This document shows positions 1 through 10,174 of a stretch of 64,000 bases of DNA, one piece after another. The position numbers and the translations under genes are program-made. The notes beneath the pieces were generated by a model. The model had not been told where the DNA came from. It made no database searches and was given only the letters and a program-made list of their open reading frames with translations. The DNA is from Scilla litardierei (lineage: Eukaryota > Streptophyta > Magnoliopsida > Asparagales > Asparagaceae): NCBI GenBank assembly GCA_030789695.1, contig CM061142.1:358955486-359019485 (forward strand), given 5' to 3'. Each line of letters starts with the position of its first letter. Positions within the stretch are counted from its first letter, which is position 1.

Positions 1-1097
1 AGTGCCACAAGAGATTTCTTGACGGCCGTCGCGTTCAGGGGAGGACCAAGTGGACGCTTATCGTCAGGAGGCAAAGGCACGTGGAAATGACAAAACACCA
101 AAGTCAACAGACAAGGATAAGGGAGATGCGCAGATTTTGCGGACTTGCGAATACACTCGAAAGAGTCCATCTTATCGAGTATAATGCGAGCCCAATTAAT
201 ATCGCAACCCAAGAATAGAGCGTAAATCAACTTTAGGAAAGGCTGGGATGGCAGAGAAGATGAGCCGTACTTAGGAAATAAGCACGACTTCAGGATAAGA
301 TTGAGCACCCAAGCATTCGGCTTAAATGACTTCGATGGGACACCAATGAAAGCTGGAGGGATCACATGGAAGATATCAGCGAGAACGGACTGATCTAATG
401 AAGAGATATCATCAACAGAAATATCAGACGGGAGGAGACCAGACGACGAACAACCAAGCAACTCCCCCAAGATTTCTGCCGTGAGGACTATAGGAGTCCT
501 CAAGACAGTAGTCTCGATGGAGTGGGTCTCACCGTACTGTCCCCGGGTACGGTTTGCATAGAAAAGTTTGACCAGGCGAGGATAGGGTCGATGGTTTGCC
601 TTAGGGTCAAATCGAAGGTAGTCTAGGAGTCCACTATAGAAAAGAAGATCTGCTAAGCCAAGGAAGTCGGAGAACTTAACGAAATGCTCCAATAACAGTG
701 GGCAATGTTCGATACGGGTGTATGCCGCTAGACACAAATGGTCATCGCGACATAGCGAGATATCGACACCACCAGGTGGCATCAGAGCCTTTCCCTTAGG
801 CTTACGTGAGCTAGAACGAGGTGGAGGAGTGGGTTCCTTATGGCTAGGCTCATCCTCGGGTCTAAACTCAGTGTCAGAATCAGATGGTGTAGTGGGGGTA
901 TGGAGTATAGGCTTCCTAGACTGAGAACGTCTACGGGGTTTGGCGGTCGCCGTCCTCTGCTTCATCAGAGGAGGCGAAGACGATGAAGGTTGGGTTGTTT
1001 TAGGTCGGCGTTTGGGTTTCAAAGGATCCCTAGGGTGTGGCTCAACAGTCATATGGGACGGGCCAGAGGGAGTGATCAATATTCTCGTCCTTGCCAT
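1..1097 (-). CDS. Third (env-like) ORF of RE1, putative plant transposon protein domain, partial
   Basis: The minus strand is open from an ATG at 1095-1097 to the window edge (365 codons and two bases, no stop), so the 3' end is missing. An in-frame TGA lies 33 bases upstream of this ATG, which supports the start. Residues about 20-105 are rich in Lys, Arg, Pro and Ser, with basic clusters that could act as a nuclear signal. From about residue 120 the sequence becomes globular and resembles the 'putative plant transposon protein' domain found in plant retroelements, with a YPRLVKLFYAN motif near residue 172 and an ILGELLGCSSSG motif near 209. No transmembrane segment is obvious in the visible part. 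In Sireviruses an ORF at this place after pol is called env-like; its function is unknown. The reading frame is undamaged here, unlike the gag-pol of the same element. Confidence 0.75.
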   Translation of the reverse strand, partial: MARTRILITPSGPSHMTVEPHPRDPLKPKRRPKTTQPSSSSPPLMKQRTATAKPRRRSQSRKPILHTPTTPSDSDTEFRPEDEPSHKEPTPPPRSSSRKPKGKALMPPGGVDISLCRDDHLCLAAYTRIEHCPLLLEHFVKFSDFLGLADLLFYSGLLDYLRFDPKANHRPYPRLVKLFYANRTRGQYGETHSIETTVLRTPIVLTAEILGELLGCSSSGLLPSDISVDDISSLDQSVLADIFHVIPPAFIGVPSKSFKPNAWVLNLILKSCLFPKYGSSSLPSQPFLKLIYALFLGCDINWARIILDKMDSFECIRKSAKSAHLPYPCLLTLVFCHFHVPLPPDDKRPLGPPLNATAVKKSLVA

Positions 1098-1400
1098 ACG
1101 TGTGACAAAACGAGTGCAAGATAGAGATCAAACAACCCTAGATGCGAAACCCTAGAACTGAAATCGAAATAAGCTTAAACCGAAACCCTAGGAAGTGAAA
1201 TCGACCTAGAACGAAGCCCTAGATGCAAGAGAGGAGAGGAGGGATACCATAGGAGGAAGATCGACGGAGATCCACGGCCGAAGTTGGTCGGAGATCGACG
1301 AACGGCGGCGGAATCGACGGTGGAAGACGATCGGAAGATGAAGGGTCGGGGGTTTTAGCTGGAGAGGAGAGAGAGCGTCGATCGATTAAAATGAAAAACA
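1098..1400 (-). promoter_or_regulatory. Leader-like DNA upstream of the RE1 third ORF
   Basis: Read on the minus strand, this 300-bp stretch is pyrimidine-rich, carries CCGCCGCCG and several copies of an AAACCCTAG-like word (for example near 1146-1156 and 1184-1192), and leads directly into the ATG at 1097. This composition is like the 5' untranslated region of an ordinary plant gene rather than a retrotransposon spacer. It suggests that the third ORF could be transcribed or spliced as its own message. No clear TATA box was found, so the promoter claim is weak. Confidence 0.35.
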
Positions 1401-1420
1401 ACCGATTAGAATAGGTATAA

Positions 1421-1872
1421 GTCGGTCGGAATGCGAAAAGACACGACTGTCCCTGAGCACTTAGTCGGTCACTGTTCAAGAACTGACCGACTAGATGACG
1501 ATCTAGTCGGTCGTCCAATGAGCTTGAACCGACTAAGTCGAAACAGCCGACAGACGAAAAATTTAGGGCTAGAGTTAGTCGGTCTAAGTTCAAGTACTGA
1601 CCGACTAGTTTTCATTCTAGTCGGTCGGTAAGTGAACGTGGACCGACTAAATGATGTCATTAGCAAAGGAAAAATTATAAGCTTGAACTAGTCGGTCTGA
1701 GTTCTTTTACTAACCGACTAGGTGTGAATCTAGTCGGTTGGTGATTGAACTGATACCGACTAGAAGAGTCCAAAAGTTAGAGAATGACCTAGTCGGTTTG
1801 AGTTCATTAGCTGACCGACTAGATGTGAATCTAGTCGGTTGGTTGATGAACTGAGACCGACTAGATGAGTCC
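1421..1872. repeat. Tandem hairpin repeats (TAGTCGGTC...GACCGACTA) between pol and third ORF
   Basis: The 9-base word TAGTCGGTC and its complement GACCGACTA alternate at least four times, each pair separated by about 15-20 variable bases and so able to fold as a stem-loop; the larger unit is roughly 110-130 bp. The same arrangement fills the U3 part of the RE1 5' LTR at 8434-8977. Conserved palindromic motifs in Sirevirus non-coding DNA are known from published comparisons; this particular word is what I read here. Confidence 0.8.
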
Positions 1873-2105
1873 AAAAATAGACAAATGAGTTCTCTCCTAA
1901 ATGTACTTGGACGAAACATCGTTCAACTCTCAAAAATCATCATACTACCCCATTAATCATCGAAAAACTTAAATACGACGTTCAAGAATAAATTCAAGCA
2001 TAAATTCCAAAAATTCACAAAAATCCCGAAAGAATCCAATAAGTCTAGCATGAACAAATATAGCGAAATAGAATAGCATGCAAGATTATTGAATAAAAAT
2101 GAATC
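1873..2105. other. RE1 spacer between RNase H and hairpin repeats
   Basis: AT-rich DNA directly downstream of the RNase H stop codon. I see no ORF, repeat or polypurine tract of note in it. Confidence 0.4.
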
Positions 2106-2678
2106 CTATATCTCGGATTCACCCATAATCCCCAATTCTCGACGCAACCGCACAAAGGAGTCCTCCTTTAGGGGTTTCATGAAAATATCGGCGATTTGCT
2201 TCTGGGTTTCAACGTACACTAATATGATGTCCTTTTTAGCAACATGATCATCTAAGAAATGGTGTCGGACATCTATGTGTTTAGAACGGGAATGGTGCAC
2301 CGGATTCTTTGAAAGACAAATGTCACTTTGGTTGTCCACCATGATAGGGCTAGTATCACAATGTATACCAGAATCCTTAAGTGTGTGTCTCATCCAAAGA
2401 ACCTGGGCACATGCAGCACCAGCGGTAATGTATTCCGCCTCGGTGGTTGAAAGTGATACGGAATTTTGCTTCTTGGAAAACCAAGAGACAAAAGAATTTC
2501 CTATAAAATGGCAAGTGCCACTAGTACTCTTCCTGTCGGATTTGCATCCTGCATAATCTGCGTCACTATATGAGACTAACTCATACGTGCTAGATTTTGG
2601 ATAAAGTAATCCAAAGTCTAAAGTGTAACATAAATAGCGAAAAATACGTTTTACCGCTACTAAGTGAGAATCCTTAGG
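2106..2678 (-). pseudogene. RE1 RNase H domain
   Basis: The frame continues directly from the reverse transcriptase after a stop codon and contains a typical copia RNase H: an aspartate in a YSDADYAG context, a STSG motif, the catalytic glutamate in TTEAEY (near 2440), the aspartate in VDNQSD (near 2335), and the C-terminal TKHIDVRHHFLDD and ADIFMKPL blocks. The final stop is at 2106-2108. The domain itself looks complete, but translation from the gag-pol start cannot reach it because of the upstream TAA at 2679-2681. RNase H would remove the RNA strand of the RNA-DNA hybrid during reverse transcription. Confidence 0.85.
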
Positions 2679-3506
2679 TTAAGACTGATAACGAGCATAA
2701 ATACATACGGCAAACATAATATCGGGCCTACTTGCGGTAAGATAAAGTAAACTACCTATCATACCTCGATATAGACGAATGTCTACATCTTTTTCACCCG
2801 TATCTTTATCAAGATGCGTAGTAGTGCTCATTGGAGTCTTTTTCCCGGAGGCACTCTCCATTCCAAATCGCTTTAGCAACTCCACCGTGTACTTCGTTTG
2901 GTGGATGAATATTCCATCGTTCATTTGGTAAATTTGGAGACCTAAGAAGTATTTGAGCTCACCCATGTGGCTCATCTCAAATTGTTCCTTCATAACATTA
3001 GAAAACTCTTCGCAAAGAGCGAAGTTAGTAGCACCGAAAATGATATCATCAACATAAATTTGAACTAAAAGTATATCATTATTCGAATGCTTAACAAAAA
3101 GTGTAGAATCGGCTTCTCCCATTTTAAAATTCAAATCCAAAAGAAAATTCTTTAGGCGATCATACCAAGCTCGAGGAGCTTGTCTCAAACCGTAAAGTGC
3201 TTTCTTTAGTTTAAAAACATGATTTGGAAATTTTTCATTAAAAAAGCCCGGAGGTTGAGAAACATAAACTTCCTCAACGACATCTCCGTTTAAAAATGCA
3301 CTTTTTACATCCATTTGAAATAGTTTGAAATTTTTATGGCATGCAAAAGATAACAATAATCTAATAGATTCTAATCTAGCTACCGGAGCGAAGGATTCTT
3401 CGAAATCGATACCTTCCTCTTGTCGATATCCTTGAGCTACTAACCGAGCCTTGTTCTGGACGACGATTTGGCTCTCGTCGGTTTTGTTCTTGAAGATCCA
3501 CTTCGT
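2679..3506 (-). pseudogene. RE1 reverse transcriptase
   Basis: The core carries the copia RT hallmarks [11 protein letters not shown] (first catalytic Asp), [12 protein letters not shown] and the YVDD box (about 3040-3060), followed by the thumb/connection region up to SRPDIMFAV. It ends in an in-frame TAA at 2679-2681, after which the RNase H continues in the same frame, so this is a simple nonsense mutation. The 5' part of the domain (3357-3506) is in the same frame and open, but a TGA at 3507-3509 separates it from the sequence above. Both breaks are single codons. Confidence 0.88.
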
Positions 3507-4127
3507 TCATATAACGGTGTGGTTCTTCGAAGGCAATGGAACAAGCTCCCATACCTCATTCCTCTCGAATTGAATGAGTTCCTCCTCCATGGCAAGGATC
3601 CAAGCACTATCTTCGCACGCTTCATTTATATTCTTTGGCTCAATCGAGGAGACAAAGGCACAATTGGCGAAGTGGTGGACTTGCGATCTCGTCTTGACTC
3701 TATCATGAATATTGCCAATGACTTGCTCATGGGGATAGTCACGAACGGTATGAAGCCGTTTGGGAATTCCTTGATCACTAGGAACATTCTCAACAACTTC
3801 ATTAGTCGGGTTAGTATCAATAGAATCAATAGAATTAATAGAGTTAGAATTACCAATTGAATCACATAAGACATTCATAGAGTCATCATCATTAGTAATT
3901 CTAGTTGGAACAAATCCTTCATTAAATGAAACATGAAGCGATTCCTCGATCGTTGAGGTTCGTTTGTTGTATATCCGGTAGGCTTTGCTACGAAAGGAAT
4001 ACCCAACAAAAATCACATCATCGGATCTTGGATCGAATTTGTCCAAACTACCATACATGTTCTTAATAAAACATTTTGAACCAAAAACACGAAAATGTTT
4101 AACTTGAGGCAACTTACCAAGCAACAA
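3507..4127 (-). pseudogene. RE1 integrase C-terminal region and start of RT
   Basis: This segment holds the integrase C-terminal part (VKHFRVFGSKCFI, then FDPRSDDVIFVGYS, a conserved copia block), an acidic and serine-rich linker, and the RT N-terminus (AMEEELIQFERNEVWELV). It ends at a TGA (3507-3509) inside the conserved region that normally runs on into RT. Its 5' end is out of frame with the integrase core: the two frames overlap at 4013-4127 and the shift lies near 4128-4145, where a short deletion is also likely because conserved residues are missing. Confidence 0.8.
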
Positions 4128-5179
4128 GTGCCGGGCCTCAAAAGTATTCTATTAAACACATAGCAAGCGGTGTGTACCGCTTCCGCCCAAAATTGATGGC
4201 CAAGTTGGCTATCATCAAGCATAGTGCGAGCACACTCCACTAGCGTCCTATTCTTTCTCTCAACAACACCATTTTGAGGAGGTGCACGAGGGAATGAAAA
4301 GGTGTGTGTAATACCAACTTCATCACAAAATGTCTCAAAAGACTCATTCTCAAATTCACCTCCATGATCACTACGAATAGTGACAATGGTGGTTCCTATG
4401 AGATTTTGTACTTTCTTAACAAAAATTGTGAAGTTTTCAAAAGCTTCATTTTTATTACATAATGAAAATACCCAAGTAAACCTAGAAAAGTCATCAACGA
4501 TGACAATTCCATATCGTGCAATTCCTAATGAAGCAACTCTAGTTGGCCCAAATAAATCTAGATGTAATAGCTCTAGTGGCCGCTTAGACGAAATGCTTTT
4601 CTTAGGTTTAAACGACGATTTTGGAAGCTTGCCTCGTTGACACGAGTCACAAAAGCTTTTCCTTTGAAAGACAAGCTTATGGAAGCCTCTAATAGAATTT
4701 AACTTGGAAAGCTTAAATAGTGTTCCAAAGTTCACATGACCAAAACGTCGATGCCATAAGTGTTGTTCACTTGTGTTGGCAATAAGACATTGTTCATGTG
4801 ATCTTGGAAGATCTAGGATGTATATATCCTTATGGCATGTGCCGGAAAACAATAATTCATTATTATCTTTTCTTAAAATATGGCACATTCCTTTCGCAAA
4901 GCTAACTTTGTAACCTTTGTCACAAAGTTGACTTATTAAAATGAGATTGTGGTTTAATCCTTTAACAAGGTAAACATCACATATAAGGGGTTTAGAAGGA
5001 TTACCCACTTTACCAACACCTATGATGGTTCCGCTCTCATTGCCTCCAAAGACGACGCGGGTTCCATTAGCAATGGGAACCACTCCGGAGAGCAATTGAG
5101 CATCACCCGTCATGTGTTTTGAACACCCGCTATCGAGTATCCAATTTCCTTTGGAGCTAAATTTAAATTTGTTGCTCAT
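4128..5179 (-). pseudogene. RE1 protease and integrase core
   Basis: Near the start is the aspartic protease motif WILDSGCSKHMTGD (about 5130). It is followed by the pre-integrase zinc finger (H-x3-H in HLWHRRFGHVNF, then C-x2-C in FCDSCQRGK) and the catalytic core with D in HLDLFGPT, D in IRSDHGGEFE and E in NGVVERKNRTL, the D-D-35-E triad. The frame shifts near 4140, just after ACYVFNRIL, and the wrong frame then runs to 4013. Protease would process the polyprotein; integrase would insert the cDNA. Confidence 0.88.
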
Positions 5180-5256
5180 TTTCTTTTTCTTTTCCTTGAG
5201 TACCTAAAGATAGATAATTTCATATCATGGTACCCAAGGTCATTGGGTCCAAGAGA

Positions 5257-6669
5257 TTAGACCTTTGGAAGCCAAGTCCAATTGGACTTAGACTTCCCCA
5301 CATAATTAACACTATGCACAACATCCGAAAAATAAGAATTCATGTAAACTTGTTTTTCATTCATGCGTGTGTCCTTTGGGCTCCAAATTGTGAATATTTT
5401 GGGAGCCCTCATCCTATTGGGAGCATGCATGCTTTGTTGATTTCTACGTGATGCATGTCGTGGATACGTAAAAGGAACATGATGAAATGGTGCATATGGA
5501 TAATTATTCAAATGACGATGTGGGTGAACATATGCATGTGAGGGAACATGTGCGTGAGGGTGTCTCACATGTTGTGCACGTGCCCGTGAATGTGTAGCAT
5601 AGAAATCATCATATGAGTGAGCCGGTGGAGTAGGACGTGTGTTCCTACGTGGCATGGTATTTGTGTACATGTAGGCATGACCCTTCTTTGGAGGTCCACC
5701 CAAAGTGGGTTTCTTTCCAAAAGAGGGTGTGGACGAGGTGGAAGCACCATTGGTAGATGAACTACAAATAGAGTGTTCGTTACCACTCGTTGAGTCATCG
5801 GAAGTTGGCCTAACAAAAGTAGTGGCCGATGTGGATGAACTTCCCATCGTATACCCCAAGCCAATGTGGTGATTGGCCGGAAGTAAGTCACTTAGGATTT
5901 TATCCAAATAGTCCTTACCCTTATTGAATTTATTAATACGGCCTAATGTGTTCTCATATTTCTCGGTGAGAGAACGCATAGAAGCATCCAAAGTGGATAC
6001 TTGCGATATGAGCACATAAACACGAGATTTAAGATTCTCATTCTCAATACTCAAAGTCGAGTTTTGAGAAGTCAAATCCGCTATCTTATGTTCCTCCGGA
6101 TCCTCAATGCTAACATGTTCAAGTTGAGTCTTGAGATTAACAATCTCATTCTTCAACTCTTCAACAACGGTGTCGTTGTTGGTGATGATAGTTTTAGGCG
6201 AGGTTTGAATGCTAGCTAAGTCATCTTTTACTTTAGTATATCTATTTACTAATTTAGTATACTTAGACCACAATTGAGAATTAGCATTCCCAAGGTCATC
6301 CATTGTTACCTCATCGCCTTCGTTGTCGCTATCATCGGAGGAGGCATCTTTATCTTGCTCCTCTCTAGCCATGAAGCACATGTGTGCTTGCTCCACTTGC
6401 TCATCATCCGACTCTCCGCTAGATGAATCATCGGAGTCGGTGAATGTCCTGACAAGCCCCTTTTTGTTCCCTTTCTTGTACTTCTTGGACTTGTCGTACT
6501 TCGGCGCCTTCCACTTTTCCTTTTGCTTGTTTTGTGGACAATCCGCTTTGATGTGTCCTGGTTTATTGCACTTAAAGCACAAAGGACGAGAGGCGTAGAA
6601 GTTACCTCGTGGGCAATGGATTGAACTACCAATGGTGCTTGCTACCAATGGTGCTTCCACCTCGTCCAC
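5257..6669 (-). pseudogene. RE1 gag C-terminal half: zinc knuckle, coiled coil and linker
   Basis: The segment starts with a CCHC zinc knuckle (CFKCNKPGHIKADC, about 6540-6580), then a Lys-rich stretch, an acidic stretch (many Asp/Glu/Ser), and a long heptad-like region around 5880-6200 (LKNEIVNLKTQLEHV and SENENLKSRV-type spacing) that should form a coiled coil. Beyond this come Ser/Thr-rich and His/Arg/Pro-rich low-complexity linkers ending at 5257. A coiled coil in gag is a Sirevirus trait, reported to bind LC8 dynein light-chain-like proteins; the ASIQTSP segment just ahead of the coiled coil resembles an LC8 ligand, which is inference. It shares the frame of the upstream gag but is cut off by the stop at 6712. 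Confidence 0.78.
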
Positions 6670-6711
6670 ACCCTCTTTTAGATTTGCCTTTGAAGTTACT
6701 TAGAGTGTTTG

Positions 6712-7605
6712 CTACCACTTAAATTTAGATTTGCCTTTGAAGTTACATTTTCGGAAGAAGCGATTGAACTTCTTTGCCATGAGGGCAATGGATTCCATGT
6801 CCATTTCGTCTTCCGAGTCCTCGTCATCGGTAGAGGTGGGTGGAGCCGCCTTGAACGCAATCGCCTTTTTCTTAGGCACGTCTTGGTTCAAGTAAGACTT
6901 CATCTTCTCTTGTAACTTCACCTTGCTATCCTTGCGTACCTCGTATGACATTAAAGTACACATTAATTGAACTACGGTATACTTGTTCATATCGTTACCT
7001 TCCTCGATGGCGAAGGTACGCTTTTCCCAACTAGAAGGAAGTCCTTCGATAAGCTTCGAACATTTCTCCTTTTGGGTGTAGGTTTTGCCGAGAGCCTCTA
7101 ACTCGTTTATGATGTCGACGAAGCGAGCATAATACTCCTTCATCTTCTCACCCTGTAGCATATGAAACATCTCGTAATCTTTATTAACTACAACGAGTTT
7201 AGAGTCTCTTACCCTACTCGTCCCTTCATGTAAGATGAGAAGGGAGTTCCAAACTTGATATGCACTCTTACATGTGCATATCTTATTGAAGTCCTCGGGC
7301 TCCAATGCGCATTGCAAGGCGTTCATTGCCTTGGCATTGTTTAACTCTGCGGCGACCTCCGCGGGAGTCCATTTCTCGAAATCTTCTTCGGCGGGCTCGA
7401 CATACTCCTTCATTGTGGTCCTCCATAGTGAAGCACTCCGGAGGAAAGTTTCCATCCGGCATTTACAGTACCTGTAGTTGGTACCGTTGAAGAATGGAGG
7501 CCTCGTTGAGGAATATCCTTCCATTACCGAAGAAGCTCCTTCACGGTTCTTGAAGGTGCTATAATCCGAAGGTGGATGCACGGTCTTGTTGTCGTTGGCA
7601 GACAT
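6712..7605 (-). pseudogene. RE1 gag N-terminal half (UBN2-type capsid region)
   Basis: The ATG at 7603-7605 lies only 13 bases after the primer-binding site. The 297-residue product has the plant copia gag (UBN2) pattern: FNGTNYRYCKCRMETFL near residue 40, a WNSLLILHEGTSRVRDSK block near residue 120, MLQGEKMKEYYARFVDIINEL, and a C-terminal basic tail. It ends at a TAG (6712-6714). At this point the DNA shows short local duplications (a 22-base word repeated at about 6677 and 6726, and another near 6629-6660), which probably destroyed the frame into the zinc-knuckle region. Gag forms the virus-like particle. Confidence 0.85.
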
Positions 7606-7618
7606 AGCTTAGTATCTG

Positions 7619-7630
7619 GCTCTGATACCA
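7619..7630 (-). promoter_or_regulatory. RE1 primer-binding site (initiator tRNA-Met)
   Basis: On the minus strand this reads TGGTATCAGAGC, the standard complement to the 3' end of plant initiator tRNA-Met, with two bases between it and the LTR end. It fixes the orientation of the element and the inner edge of the LTR. Confidence 0.92.
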
Positions 7631-8372
7631 AATGTAATGTCCTGAAAGCTACTGCACAAGTACTAGAGGGGGGTGAATAGTACTTTAAAAATAACAAGGA
7701 GTATAATTCCTAATTATCGTGCAAACTACTACCAACAAATGCGGAAGCTAAAATAGACAACAACAAATATTCAATGCTAACAATTGATATGATGGGTTCG
7801 GATCCACCCAAGTCTCCCCGACTTGTACTCGGTGATCCTACGTCCCAGAACACCCGGATCCCCTCCGGATACTTAGGTTAGAAACCCTAACCAAAGATTT
7901 CCACTATGAATACCTTGTGAAAAACCTTCACAAGATCAAATCATACAATCAATAGCAATAGTGAATCCCACAACCCGGGATCACAACCCTCTCTCACAAC
8001 CGAGAGAATCAATAGCAATAAAAGAGTTTATATGAAATAAACAACAACTTACCACAAACCCTATACCTTGAGTATTCTTACCAAATTAGGGCAAGGAGGG
8101 ATTTGAGGAAGGAGAAGTCACCAAGACCTAGCATCACCAATATGAGCAGCAATGGGTGCCTAGGAATGAGTAGGAGACTTGAATCAAGCAATAGCTTGGA
8201 AGGCCCAACAAGAACAAAGTTCTCTCCAGATGGATTCTAGATCTCAAATGAGGGAGAGAATGATTTCTTGTGAGGAAGAGAGCTTTGGAAATGAGTTTTA
8301 ATCTCTAACTCTTTCAATCTGAATAAGGCTCTCAATAGCAGCTCTAACCTTGAGAGAAATGACCAAGCTTCG

Positions 8373-8381
8373 TATTTATAG
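8373..8381 (-). promoter_or_regulatory. TATA-like box in RE1 LTR
   Basis: CTATAAATA on the minus strand, followed by a typical short transcribed LTR region. It is the best promoter candidate in the LTR. Confidence 0.6.
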
Positions 8382-8433
8382 GGTCCCACAAAATCGAGCT
8401 AGGTCATCTCCCAACGGTTGGAAATCTGGGGCA

Positions 8434-8977
8434 ATTAGTCGGTCAAAGAACAACCACTGACCGACTAGTTCATCAACTAGTCGGTCGGTGAAACAACATG
8501 AACCGACTAAAGGATGAACAGTGAACAGATGAAATTTCAGACCTAGATAACTAGTCGGTCCAAGAAGACTTTTCGACCGACTAGTTTCTCAACTAGTCGG
8601 TCGGTCAGTTAACTTAGACCGACTAAGAGTCAAAAACTATTAGTCTGAATACAAATTGATTTAGTCGGTCCAAGAAAAAATGTTGACCGACTAGATCATC
8701 AACTAGTCAGTCACCAAACGTTTTTAGACCGACTAACGATAAATAGTAACTCATGTGAAAAATTGGCATGTACAGTAAAGCTCAACTAGTCGGTCTAAGA
8801 AGCATCACTGACCGACTAGTTCACCAACTAGTCGGTCGGTGAGTCAACTAAGACCGACTAACTATGAACAGTAAAGAGCTTAAGATTTGGGAGACAAACT
8901 AGTCGGTCCAAGAAGCTTTTCCGACCGACTAGATCACCATCTAGTCGGTTGGTTCTTCTTCTTGAACCAACTAACAT
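8434..8977. repeat. Tandem hairpin repeats in the U3 of the RE1 LTR
   Basis: About five units of roughly 110-125 bp, each made of two stem-loop-forming pairs of TAGTCGGTC and GACCGACTA with 12-20 bases between the arms. Most arms are perfect; later copies show single changes such as TAGTCAGTC (about 8705). They lie upstream of the TATA box, where they could act as protein-binding or RNA-structure elements. The same word recurs at 1421-1872. Confidence 0.85.
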
Positions 8978-9376
8978 GCACAAGAAGTCCCGAATCGAAG
9001 CGCGATGCTTCGGGAAAGTTTGAATGGACTTCTACTAAGATCCTAGCTCTAAGATAGGAGCGATATGAAGATTAAATGATAATACCTACTCAAGGCTTAA
9101 CATTCTAAATAACAAAGCTAGAAGACTAAATATAAATCTAGACAAACCGTCTTCAAACGCTTCGATCGAATCTTCATGACTTCAAAGTTGGTCCAAAAGC
9201 TTCAACGAAGCTTTAGGCATATGAATACGTGTTTTGAGAAGTCTTGAGACGTCGCTTTGGATGTTCACGTGAATTTGACGACAATCTCCATAACTGCGCT
9301 CACAAAGTGTTAGTTCACGATTTATTTATGTTTGCTCATCATCCAAAACCAAATCCGGGGAGTCCAATACTCAACA

Positions 9377-10174
9377 CTAAGGATTGAATCTGCCTAGTTC
9401 ACCCCATGATTTTCAAAAAAAAACCAAAAAGAAAAAAATTGTGAATAGAAAGAAAAAATAATATGCACCGTTCCCCCAGCCAAGCTGAGTAACCGGATCC
9501 CTACGATAGTAACCATTAGGGCCTCGCGTAAAAAGGCCTAGCTTGGGGGAGTGCGTATGCATAAGGATTTCATTTGGGTTGAGTTAGTATGTCCAAGGGG
9601 TCCTTCTTGGCCTGGTGCCCTGAGGTCGTCTGATCTGAGAGTCACTGACATAACGCTCCTTACACGACCAAAGTGAAAATTCCGAAAAATTTATATAAGT
9701 GTATAGAGTTTCTTTTGTGTATACGTAATATATAAAATCATGAATAAACTTGGCAAATTCTCGAATCAAGGAACCGTGTAGTGTCGTGAGCGCAAATTTC
9801 TCGATCGACCAATATTCCATTATACCGTACTTATCCCGTCTTCGACCATCGTATAGCTTAGGTTCCTACACGCTCAATCTAAGGTCGGGTTAGAGGAAAT
9901 GTCTTAGAATGCAAGTATGGGCCGTCACCTGGTGCATTGCTTGTTAATTTGAGTAGGAATGACGTCCTAGGAACATATCCTCAAAGGCGAAAAGATTTCG
10001 GAGCATTTTGGTTTCCCGAATTCGAATTTTCATTACACTCGCATATATATTCTCGGTTTTCAAAAATTCTCATAGCTCCATCGCATCATTTGCATGTTTG
10101 ACTGCATTCCTCCGATCTACGCTTTCTCTTGTCTTCCTTGAGGACAATGAAGAGTTTAGATTGGGAGATTTTAA
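9377..10174 (+). mobile_element. RE2: 3' internal end of a Tat-type Ty3/gypsy element
   Basis: No ORF is supported. The composition is that of the non-coding 3' region of Tat/Athila gypsy elements: an A-rich AAACCAAAAAG tract (9411-9460), a CAGCCAAGCTGAGTAACCGG stretch (9478-), an AGCTTGGGGGAGT word (about 9540), and a TTGAGGACAATGAAGAGTTTAGATTGGGAG stretch at 10138-10168 that ends in a polypurine-like tract next to the LTR. These recurring features are known from this lineage; the exact family is not determined. Confidence 0.6.

Larger units (their letters stand above)
1..9376 (-). mobile_element. RE1: Sirevirus-like Ty1/copia retrotransposon (3' LTR beyond window)
   Basis: On the minus strand the order is 5' LTR (7633-9376), primer-binding site (7619-7630), gag (from 7605), protease, integrase, reverse transcriptase, RNase H (ends 2106), a non-coding spacer with hairpin repeats, and a third ORF (1097 to beyond position 1). 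A third ORF downstream of pol, a coiled-coil gag and palindromic repeats in non-coding DNA are traits known from Sireviruses (SIRE/Maximus lineage), which is the basis of the assignment. The coding region has several nonsense codons and frameshifts, so this copy cannot make a full polyprotein. The 3' LTR must lie left of the window, so insertion age and target-site duplication cannot be judged here. Confidence 0.85.
7633..9376 (-). repeat. RE1 5' LTR (1744 bp)
   Basis: On the minus strand the LTR runs from TGTTGAGTATTGG (9376) to GGACATTACA (7633), so it has TG...CA ends, and it abuts the primer-binding site. A TATA-like CTATAAATA at 8373-8381 marks the promoter; U3 is the high-coordinate side. 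The hairpin repeats at 8434-8977 begin about 50 bp upstream of this TATA box. Because the 3' LTR is outside the window the outer boundary rests on the TG end alone. Confidence 0.8.

Noticed and set aside
1421..1872. CRISPR-like array because of repeated palindromic words
   Set aside because: Repeats are imperfect, spacing varies, the DNA is plant retroelement, and no cas genes exist.
1219..2105. Possible RE1 3' LTR because the hairpin word is shared with the 5' LTR
   Set aside because: The flanks on both sides of the hairpin array do not match the 5' LTR, and coding DNA of the third ORF follows, so this is internal sequence.
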